This document shows positions 15,556-22,003 of a stretch of 31,920 nt of DNA, one piece after another. The position numbers and the translations under genes are program-made. Source of the stretch: a virus. The stretch spans positions 1 through 31,920 of the IMG/VR virus record IMGVR_UViG_3300034682_000175. One strand, written 5' to 3'. Positions within the stretch are counted from its first letter, which is position 1, and each line of letters begins with the position of its first letter. The notes under the pieces are model-generated. The model ran no database searches, was not told the origin of the DNA, and worked only from the letters and a program-made list of their open reading frames with translations.

Positions 15556-16311
15556 ATGGCAGTCGACGTGCGCGATGCGATCAGGCAGCTCACCACTGGA
15601 ATCCTGGTGGAGGAAAAGCAGGTGAAGTTCGCCACGCGTGTAGCCCTGACCCGGACGGCCAAGAGAGTCGAGGCCGCAGAGCAGCATGAAATGCGGGATA
15701 GCTTCGACCGGCCCACGCCGTTTACGATGTCGGGCCTTTTCGTGCGGCCAGCGACAGCATCGAACCTGACCGCCGAGGTCAAGCTCAAGGACTTCGCCAG
15801 CAAGAGCAGCACGCCGGCAGCGAAGTACCTGGAGGCGCAGATCAAAGGTGGCACTCGCGGACAGAAACGCTTCGAGCGCGCGCTGGAGTCGATCGGTGCG
15901 CTGCCGCCTGGCTACCGTGTCGTCCCCGGCGAAGGCGCAGAGCTGGACGCCTACGGCAACATGAACCGCGGCCAGATCGTGCAGATCCTCGCGTACCTCA
16001 GGGCGTTCCCGGAAGCTGGGTACAAGGCGAACATGAGCGACAAGCGGCGGGAGGCGCTGCAGCGCGGGAGCAGGACGCGCCAGGGCGTTTCCTATTTCGT
16101 TGGGCGCCCAGGTGATCGCCTTCCGCTCGGGGTCTACCAGCGCGTCCACTTCGCGCGCGGCACGGCGATCAGGGCGGTGATGATCTTCGTGCGCAACGTG
16201 GTCTACCAGAAGACGTTCGACTTCGGCTACGTGGCCACGTCGACGATCGAACAGCACTTCGCCGGCGAGTTCTCCCGCGCGCTTACCGAGGCGCGGGCGA
16301 CGCAGCGCTGA
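15556..16311 (+). CDS. Conserved phage structural protein, first late gene
   Basis: A 251-residue protein (MAVDVRDAIRQLTTGILVEE). I start it at ATG 15556 because GAAGGAAG precedes it; the frame opens further upstream at 15493 across the palindrome. It has the look of phage proteins that begin with a helix of the type KFATRVALTRTAKRV followed by RDSFDRPTPFTMSGLFV. A middle block is RGQIVQILAYLRAFPEAGY. Similar proteins occur near terminase genes in proteobacterial siphophages, but I cannot state the exact virion role; a head-tail or tail-completion part is the best guess. Terminase follows after about 100 bases. Confidence 0.7.
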   Translation: MAVDVRDAIRQLTTGILVEEKQVKFATRVALTRTAKRVEAAEQHEMRDSFDRPTPFTMSGLFVRPATASNLTAEVKLKDFASKSSTPAAKYLEAQIKGGTRGQKRFERALESIGALPPGYRVVPGEGAELDAYGNMNRGQIVQILAYLRAFPEAGYKANMSDKRREALQRGSRTRQGVSYFVGRPGDRLPLGVYQRVHFARGTAIRAVMIFVRNVVYQKTFDFGYVATSTIEQHFAGEFSRALTEARATQR

Positions 16312-16330
16312 CCTTTTGCGATTTCCAAGG

Positions 16331-16370
16331 TACTCCCGGAAGGGGGGCCTTCAAGGGTAATTCGAACCCC
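16331..16370. other. Candidate cos (DNA packaging) site
   Basis: A G/C-rich non-coding run just before the terminase genes. It includes GAAGG (16339-16343), GGGG and CCTTC (16348-16352), a small dyad, then CAAGGG and GAACCCC. Lambda-type terminases cut cos immediately upstream of the small-subunit gene, so the position fits. The exact nicks cannot be seen. Confidence 0.45.
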
Positions 16371-16410
16371 GAGTTTTCTCTAGTCACAGACCCGTCCTAA
16401 GGGGGTTGTA

Positions 16411-16935
16411 TTGTCCACCATTGACCTATCCATGCCGATGACACAGGCAGCATTCGGTGCGCTCGTCGGTGTCAGCCAGCAGGCCATCGGCAACCTGGTC
16501 GGCAGGGGCATCCTCGACAAGGGGATGGACGCCGAGCAGCTGCTGCTGGCGTACTGCTCGCACCTGCGCGAACAGGCTGCCGGCCGCGCCGCCAACGGCG
16601 AGCTGGACCTGGCGACCGAGCGCGCAGGCCTGGCGAAAGCGCAGCGTGAAAAGATCGAAATGCAGAACGCGGTCACGCGCGGCGAGCTCGCGCCCGTCGC
16701 CTTGATCGAGGAGGTGCTGTCCAAGGCCGGTGGCCGTATCGCCGGCATCCTCGAAGCGATCCCAGGCGCTGTGAAGCGCCGGGTGCCCAGCCTGACCGGC
16801 GACGAGATCAAGAACATCGCGGCCGAGATCGCGCGAGTGCGCAATGTGGTCGCCGGCATGTCGCTGGAGGACCTGCGCGAGCCCGACGAGGAAGACGAAG
16901 ACGGCGAGGGCACAGGCGAGGAGCTCGCACCATGA
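16411..16935 (+). CDS. Terminase small subunit (Nu1-like)
   Basis: A 174-residue DNA-recognition subunit of the packaging motor. The N-terminus has a helix-turn-helix (TQAAFGALVGVSQQAIGNLV, then GRGIL). A helical middle (LATERAGLAKAQREKIEMQN) is followed by a second helical part and an acidic tail (EPDEEDEDGEGTGEE), probably the contact with the large subunit. It begins with TTG at 16411, five bases after AAGGGGG; the next ATG (16432) has no such site. ATGA overlap with the large terminase supports a complex made in step. Confidence 0.9.
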   Translation: MSTIDLSMPMTQAAFGALVGVSQQAIGNLVGRGILDKGMDAEQLLLAYCSHLREQAAGRAANGELDLATERAGLAKAQREKIEMQNAVTRGELAPVALIEEVLSKAGGRIAGILEAIPGAVKRRVPSLTGDEIKNIAAEIARVRNVVAGMSLEDLREPDEEDEDGEGTGEELAP

Positions 16936-19010
16936 GCAGCATGCACGAGGTGCTGAACTGGCAGTCGCCCGAGCTGGCCAGGACCGTCTCGCGTGGCCTG
17001 GGTACGTTCGGCGTGCCGCCGCCGATGACGCTCGAGGAGTGGGCTGCGGAGCACTTCTACCTGTCGGCCGAATCATCGTACGTCGAGCAGGCCTGGCGCC
17101 CGTGGCCCTTCCAGCGCGCGATCCTGGCGTGCATCAGCAACGACGACATCCGCGCGATCGACTTCAAGAAGTCGGCTCGGGTCGGCTACACGAAGATGCT
17201 GCTGGCGGCCGTTGGCTACTTTGCCGAGCACAAGCGCCGCAACCAGGCGCTGTGGCAGCCGACCGATGGCGACAGCGACGAGTTCGTGAAGACCGAGCTC
17301 GATCCGATGCTGCGCGACGTGAAGGTCATGCGCAAGGCGATGCCGGCGCACGTGTCCAGGCACAAGGACAACACGCTCGCCCAGAAGAAGTTCCTCGGCT
17401 GCCTGCTGCACACCCGCGGCGGGACGGCCGCGCGGGCATACCGCCGGATCTCGGTCGACGTCGCGCTGCTGGACGAGCTGGATGCGTTCGATCGCGACGT
17501 CGAGAAGGAGGGCTCACCCGACGTCCTGGCGGCCAAGCGCGTGGAAGGCGCGACCTTCCCGAAGATCATCACCGGCTCGACGCCGAAGCTGCAGGGTTTT
17601 TCGCTCATCGACGACCGCTACCGGGCGGCCGACGTGCGGCTCAAGTATGCGATCCCATGTCCGGAGTGCGGCGAGTTCCACGCGCTGACCTGGGGCAAGA
17701 AGGACGAGCAGCACGGCTTCAAGTGGGTGAACGGCGATCCGGAAACCGTGCGTCACCTTTGTCCGCATTGCCACTGCCTGATCACGCAGGCGCAGTACCT
17801 GGCCGTGGCCGACCAGGGCCGCTGGCAGAACGACGACGGCAGCATCACGGTCGATGCCGCTGGCGTGTTCCGCAATGCGGCCGGCGAAGAGATCCCGGCG
17901 CTCGAGCACATCGCCTTCCATGTCTGGACCGCGTACAGCCCGCTGGTGACCTGGTCGCGGCTGGTCGAGGAGTTCCTCGAAGCGTACGAGTCAGCGCAGG
18001 GCGGCGACATCACCAAGCTCAAGGCGTTCACCAACACGACTCTCGGTGAGGTCTGGGCGCTGGAGCAGGAGAAGAGCGACGCCGACCAGCTAAAGGAACG
18101 TGCCGAGCCCTACAAGCTTGGCACGGTGCCGATGGGGTGCGTGCGGCTGCTGGCCGGGTGCGACACCCAGGACAACCGGATCGAGGTCACGGTGCGCGGA
18201 TATGGACGGGGGTGCGAGACCTGGAAGATCGATCACCAAATCTTGTACGGCAACCCGAGCGAAGACCAGGTGTGGCAGGACGTCGCCGAGTACGTGTTCG
18301 AGACCGAGTTCGCGCATGCGGGCGGGCAGCAGCTGCGGATCTACGCGGCCGCGATCGACACCGGCGGCCACCATACCCAGGCGGTGTACGCGTTCGTGCA
18401 TGCGCAGAGTGCGCTGGGCCGGAAGGTGTTCGCCGTGAAGGGCCGTTCGGGCCGGGAGAAGCACATCAAGGACGGCGTCTCGAAGGTCGACATCGACTGG
18501 CGCGGCAAGACGAAGAAGCGCGGCCTGTTCCTGTGGCAGGTCGGTACCAACCTGGCCAAGGACCTGATCTACGGCCGCCTGCAGATCACGAAGCCGGGGC
18601 CCGGCTACATGCACTTTTCAAAGGAGTCGACGGATGAGTATTTTGCGCAAATGGCAGGCGAGGCTCGGGTGGAGCGCGCTACCGCCGGCGGAAAGGAATC
18701 GCGCTGGACGGCGCTGCGCAAGCGAGTGGAAGCGTGGGACTGCACGGTCTACGCGGTCTGGCTCGAAACCCACCTCGAGCTGGCCAAGAAACCGGCGAAG
18801 TGGTGGGACGCCCTAGAAGCTGAAGTACAGCCAGCGATTGGAGATCTCTTCAGCCAGCCGGCTGGAGTAGCTCCCGAACCGATGAGGACGGCGCCGCCGC
18901 CACAACAACAGAAACCGCCAGCCCCAGCCACGCCGCCGGTGCCGGCACAGAACCGAAACGCGAGCAACCGCTTCGCGTCCGATGATTGGTCCAGCAGGGG
19001 ATTTGAATAA
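16932..19010 (+). CDS. Terminase large subunit (lambda gpA family)
   Basis: A 692-residue packaging ATPase and cos nuclease. The lambda-type Walker A variant is KKSARVGYTKML (79-90) and Walker B is VALLDELD (177-184). A zinc-like pair follows (IPCPECGEFH and HLCPHCHC). The nuclease half begins about residue 400 (LLAGCDTQDNRIEVTV, with a metal-binding Asp) and continues to AAAIDTGGHHTQAVYAF. The Pro/Gln-rich tail (PPPQQQKPPAPATPPV) would contact the portal. Length is close to gpA. Its stop shares one base with the next start (TAATG). Confidence 0.95.
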   Translation: MSSMHEVLNWQSPELARTVSRGLGTFGVPPPMTLEEWAAEHFYLSAESSYVEQAWRPWPFQRAILACISNDDIRAIDFKKSARVGYTKMLLAAVGYFAEHKRRNQALWQPTDGDSDEFVKTELDPMLRDVKVMRKAMPAHVSRHKDNTLAQKKFLGCLLHTRGGTAARAYRRISVDVALLDELDAFDRDVEKEGSPDVLAAKRVEGATFPKIITGSTPKLQGFSLIDDRYRAADVRLKYAIPCPECGEFHALTWGKKDEQHGFKWVNGDPETVRHLCPHCHCLITQAQYLAVADQGRWQNDDGSITVDAAGVFRNAAGEEIPALEHIAFHVWTAYSPLVTWSRLVEEFLEAYESAQGGDITKLKAFTNTTLGEVWALEQEKSDADQLKERAEPYKLGTVPMGCVRLLAGCDTQDNRIEVTVRGYGRGCETWKIDHQILYGNPSEDQVWQDVAEYVFETEFAHAGGQQLRIYAAAIDTGGHHTQAVYAFVHAQSALGRKVFAVKGRSGREKHIKDGVSKVDIDWRGKTKKRGLFLWQVGTNLAKDLIYGRLQITKPGPGYMHFSKESTDEYFAQMAGEARVERATAGGKESRWTALRKRVEAWDCTVYAVWLETHLELAKKPAKWWDALEAEVQPAIGDLFSQPAGVAPEPMRTAPPPQQQKPPAPATPPVPAQNRNASNRFASDDWSSRGFE

Positions 19011-19285
19011 TGCAGAACGAACACGATATCGTCGGCGCCTTCGTGAGCCTAGTCGGTGCCACGCTAGGCCTCGGGGTATTCACCCCCGAAAAGCAGCGGA
19101 TGGTTGACACCATGCTCCGTACGCAATGGGGCGGGCAGGAGGTCTATGTCAAGAAGCACAATGTCGACTCTGAAGCGCGTGCACTGGAAATCAAGTCCAA
19201 GTACAACGGCCGCAATCGCAAGGAGCTGATGTTGGAGTACAACATCAGCCGATCGCAGTTCTATAGGTTTATCAAGGGAGGATAG
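19010..19285 (+). CDS. Mor/C-like transcription activator
   Basis: A 91-residue protein whose C-terminus (SKYNGRNRKELMLEYNISRS, then QFYRFIKGG) fits the DNA-reading helix-turn-helix of the Mu Mor/C activator family. The N-terminus is a short hydrophobic helix (GAFVSLVGATLGLGVFTPEK). It follows the large terminase with a one-base overlap. Mor/C proteins turn on phage promoters by binding dyads just upstream of -35. Two matching dyads occur downstream (20028 and 21921), which may be its sites. The place inside the head gene block, next to an inverted moron, is unusual. Confidence 0.75.
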   Translation: MQNEHDIVGAFVSLVGATLGLGVFTPEKQRMVDTMLRTQWGGQEVYVKKHNVDSEARALEIKSKYNGRNRKELMLEYNISRSQFYRFIKGG

Positions 19286-19328
19286 CCGTGAATATATACG
19301 GAGAGAGCTTCTTGATGAAATGTTTTAT

Positions 19329-19901
19329 TTAAAGAGCTGAGCCACTCGACGCTGCCCAGAATTTTGCAAAACCTGCTGTTTCGAAAGGCACGGGGAAACC
19401 TTCAAACTCGACAAATACCCATTTTTTCTCTTCAAATTTTCTTCTTGCGAATTCTTTCCCTTGGGCAGATTTGATTACGTAGACTTGTCGATAGTCTCCT
19501 AGCTTTCCGGGTGGATAGCCGCATGCATAAAACGCATTTATTTTTTGGCCGGCGATTTTGATAATGCGCTCGTTAAGTTTTGATGTATCTGTCAGAACGC
19601 ATTCCGAAAAAACAAGGAACATCAATTCGGCTCCGTCTTTTGTAGGCTGAATTTGCGCTGTAAACAAAGTTGGTTTTTGGTCGACTGAGTTCTTTTTTAT
19701 TCCAGTCATTGCCGTGCCGTTTTCCATGTCATCGAAAGATAAAGGTGAAGCCTGCGCGTCTTCCCCAAATTTAATTTTCAACAAGCTAAGAAATCGACTG
19801 GCTTCATCTGGAGATATATCTTCGTTGGTCTGATAAGCGTATGCGTTCGATACGCTGACTAAGCACAGTCCAAGGAAAAGAAAAAGTCGGAGCGAGCGCA
19901 T
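19329..19901 (-). CDS. Secreted hypothetical protein, moron in reverse orientation
   Basis: A 190-residue protein with a clear signal peptide: basic start, hydrophobic core FLFLGLCLVSVS and an AYA-type cleavage site near residue 22. The mature part has two Cys (SECVL, YACGYPP) that could form a disulfide in the periplasm. I do not recognise a family. It is read against the late operon, is much AT-richer than its neighbours, and has its own promoter and ribosome site (AAGGAAC). These are the marks of a moron, a gene carried by the phage and expressed in the lysogen to change the host. Its benefit to the host cannot be told from sequence. Confidence 0.85.
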   Translation of the reverse strand: MRSLRLFLFLGLCLVSVSNAYAYQTNEDISPDEASRFLSLLKIKFGEDAQASPLSFDDMENGTAMTGIKKNSVDQKPTLFTAQIQPTKDGAELMFLVFSECVLTDTSKLNERIIKIAGQKINAFYACGYPPGKLGDYRQVYVIKSAQGKEFARRKFEEKKWVFVEFEGFPVPFETAGFAKFWAASSGSAL

Positions 19902-19935
19902 TAAAGTTCCTTTTTTAAATCAATAAAAACTAAAT

Positions 19936-19964
19936 ATATTTTTTCAAATTTAATCGCGAGTCAA
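19936..19964 (-). promoter_or_regulatory. Moron promoter
   Basis: On the minus strand TTGACT (19959-19964), 17 bases, AAATAT (19936-19941). The region is AT-rich, and the moron start follows after an AAGGA ribosome site. Confidence 0.5.
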
Positions 19965-19979
19965 AATTTGCGATTAAAT
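19948..19979. promoter_or_regulatory. Inverted repeat over the moron promoter, candidate operator
   Basis: ATTTAATCGC (19948-19957) and GCGATTAAAT (19970-19979) are perfect inverted copies with a 12-base spacer holding the TTGACT element. A dimeric repressor bound here would block the moron promoter. It is unlike the phage CI operators, so the regulator could be a host protein. Confidence 0.55.
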
Positions 19980-20027
19980 GCAGCAACACAACTTGTGATT
20001 CTGCCATGTTTTTTGATGAAAGTCATT

Positions 20028-20053
20028 GTCTCATCTTTCCCTAGAAATGAGAC
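20028..20053. promoter_or_regulatory. Late dyad, copy 1
   Basis: A 26-base element beginning GTCTCAT and ending ATGAGAC, with TCCCTA in the centre. It is 23/26 identical to the copy at 21921. It lies 42 bases upstream of the gpW-like gene and just after the reversed moron, where the late genes need a new promoter or activator site. Confidence 0.6.
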
Positions 20054-20095
20054 GTGTAGCTCGCTAGTGTTGGATAGGCAAACAAGGAGTATCTA

Positions 20096-20329
20096 ATGAA
20101 TAACGCATCAACTATGCTGTCTGAATATTTAAAGGCCGAACTTGCCGTCTTAGCAGGTAAGACCATTACCTTCCAAGGCCGTTCGATGGGCATGGAAAAT
20201 CTCCAAGAGATCCGTGCAGGCCGCCGTGAATGGGAGTCACGCGTGGCACAGGAGTCGCGCGTCGCTAGCTGCCGCCCGTCGATCGGCGGCATGTCGTTCT
20301 CCGTCGCAAGCTTCGGAGACCGCGGATGA
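20096..20329 (+). CDS. gpW-like head-tail joining protein
   Basis: A 77-residue protein: a helical start (MLSEYLKAELAVLAGKTITF) followed by a turn (QGRSMGMENLQEIRAGRREW). This fits lambda gpW, a small protein that seals the filled head before tail attachment, and gpW always precedes the portal gene as here. It has a strong ribosome site (AAGGAG) and overlaps the portal start by ATGATG. The moron insertion separates it from the terminase. Confidence 0.8.
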   Translation: MNNASTMLSEYLKAELAVLAGKTITFQGRSMGMENLQEIRAGRREWESRVAQESRVASCRPSIGGMSFSVASFGDRG

Positions 20330-21861
20330 TGAAGCCGGCTCAAAAGGTCCAACTCAATTTCTTCGACCAGGCGATCGCGTTCTTCTTCCCTGGTGCCGGC
20401 GTGCGCCGTCTTGCTGCACGCAACGTCCTGAGCCAGTACGAAGCCGCGAAGCCGTCTCGCCTACGCAAGGGCCGCAAGGCGAACGGCTCGCCGAACGCCG
20501 GCTCGCAGATGGGCGCGGTCGGCCTGCGCGGCTTGGCCCGACACCTCGAGTCAAACCACGATATCGCGCGCGGTGCGCTGCGCACCCTGGTGAACAACGT
20601 CGTCGGCCCGAGCGGCATCGGCATCGAGCCGCAGCCGCGGCGCCGCGATGGTTCCATCCACGCCGAGTACGCGGCCGCGTTACGCAAAGCCTACCGGGAC
20701 TGGGCGCAAACGCCAGAGGTCACGCAGCGGCACCACTGGAGCAAGGTGCAGCGCATGGTCGCGAAGACGTGGCTGCGCGACGGCGAGTGCTTCTCCCAGC
20801 GCCTCATCGGCGCCGTGCCGCTGCTCGACCACGGCACCAAGGTTCCGTACTCGCTTGAGCTGATCGAGCCTGACCTGATCCCCTTCGATTACTTCGACCA
20901 GGCGCGCGGCATCCAGCAGGGCATCGAGCGCAACACTTGGGGCAAGCCTACCGGCTACTGGGCCTACAAGAGCTTCCCTGGCGGTGACACTTGGACGAAG
21001 GGCAGCTACGAGCTCAAGCGCATCGAAGCCGGCCGCATGCATCACATTGCGTCGATCGACCGCATCGGGCAGATGCGCGGCGTGTCCGAGTTCGCCAGTG
21101 TCATCGGCCGCCTCGAGGACATCAAGGACTACGAGGAGTCCGAGCGCATCGCGGCGAAGGTCGCGGCGTCCTTGACGGCATACGTCAAGAAGGGCTCGCC
21201 CGAACACTACCCTGAGGTCGGCGACGGCGCCGCAGGCCAGCCGCGCGAGCTGCACTTCTCGCCCGGCATGATCATCGACAACCTGGGCGTGGGTGAAGAG
21301 ATCGGCATGATCGATTCCAACCGTCCGAATCCGAACCTGGTCACGTTCCGCCAAGGCCAGCTGCGCGCGGTTGCGGCCGGCCTGGGCGGCAGCTACTCGA
21401 GCATCGCGCGCGACTACAGCGGCACCTACTCCTCGCAACGCCAGGAGCTGGTCGAGCAGTGGATCCACTACGCGGTGCTGTGCGATGAGTTCGTCGGCCA
21501 GTTCGTTCAGCCGACCTGGAACGACTTCGTGCTGGCATCCCGCCTGTCTGGGGCGGTGCCGATGCCGGCCGACGTGGATCCCGAGACCGCAGACGACGCG
21601 CTGTTCGTTGGCCAGTCGATGCCTTGGATTGATCCGCTGAAGGAGGCGATGGCCTGGCACTCCCTCGTACTGGACGGCTTCGCCAGCGAGGCCGAGGTCA
21701 TGCGCAAGCGCGGCGCGAATCCGCGCGACGTCATGGAGCAAGTCGCAGCGCACCGTGCCGAGTGCAAGGACCGCGGTCTCGTGTTCGCTTCCGACTTCGC
21801 CAACACCAACAAGTCGGCGCCGCCGGCCCCTCCGCCCAAAGAAGACGACAAGGACGAGTGA
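20326..21861 (+). CDS. Portal protein (lambda gpB family)
   Basis: A 511-residue protein that would form the 12-mer ring through which DNA enters the head. Family marks include AVGLRGLARHLESNHDIARG and ALRTLVNNVVGPSGIGIEPQ near the start, RMVAKTWLRDGECFSQRLIG and LELIEPDLIPFD in the middle. SSIARDYSGTYSSQRQELVE, the wing/crown part typical of gpB portals, and a charged tail follow. The start overlaps the gpW-like stop, and a terminator follows. Confidence 0.95.
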   Translation: MMKPAQKVQLNFFDQAIAFFFPGAGVRRLAARNVLSQYEAAKPSRLRKGRKANGSPNAGSQMGAVGLRGLARHLESNHDIARGALRTLVNNVVGPSGIGIEPQPRRRDGSIHAEYAAALRKAYRDWAQTPEVTQRHHWSKVQRMVAKTWLRDGECFSQRLIGAVPLLDHGTKVPYSLELIEPDLIPFDYFDQARGIQQGIERNTWGKPTGYWAYKSFPGGDTWTKGSYELKRIEAGRMHHIASIDRIGQMRGVSEFASVIGRLEDIKDYEESERIAAKVAASLTAYVKKGSPEHYPEVGDGAAGQPRELHFSPGMIIDNLGVGEEIGMIDSNRPNPNLVTFRQGQLRAVAAGLGGSYSSIARDYSGTYSSQRQELVEQWIHYAVLCDEFVGQFVQPTWNDFVLASRLSGAVPMPADVDPETADDALFVGQSMPWIDPLKEAMAWHSLVLDGFASEAEVMRKRGANPRDVMEQVAAHRAECKDRGLVFASDFANTNKSAPPAPPPKEDDKDE

Positions 21862-21873
21862 TTCTTTGTGCCG

Positions 21874-21899
21874 AGGCCACCACCAGGTGGCCTTTTTTT
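21874..21899 (+). terminator. Rho-independent terminator after portal gene
   Basis: AGGCCACC (21874-21881) and GGTGGCCT (21886-21893) form an 8-bp stem with a 4-base loop and a run of seven T. It is odd inside a virion operon: expression of the capsid gene then needs read-through or a promoter after it. Confidence 0.9.
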
Positions 21900-21920
21900 C
21901 GTCCACGCCCAGCAAAAACT

Positions 21921-21946
21921 GTCTCATTTCTCCCTAGAAATGGGAC
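21921..21946. promoter_or_regulatory. Late dyad, copy 2
   Basis: A 26-base element beginning GTCTCAT and ending ATGGGAC, with a CTCCCTAG centre. It matches the copy at 20028 at 23 positions, and pairing in the arms is kept. It lies between the portal terminator and the capsid gene. Confidence 0.6.
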
Positions 21947-22003
21947 TGCCGGACCAACAAACTGATGACTTCAAAACGAAGCATTCGACAAGGAAAACGG
22001 ACG

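Larger units (their letters stand above)
19902..20095. other. AT-rich intergenic region between moron and gpW-like gene
   Basis: It holds the moron promoter, a 10-bp inverted repeat and the first late dyad, described separately. No gene is seen here. Confidence 0.7.

Noticed and set aside
16844-18049. 401-residue plus-strand frame over the terminase
   Set aside because: Frame-shifted shadow, Arg/Gly/Ala-rich without motifs; the gpA frame has all expected motifs.
20680-21927. 415-residue minus-strand open frame
   Set aside because: Shadow of the portal gene.
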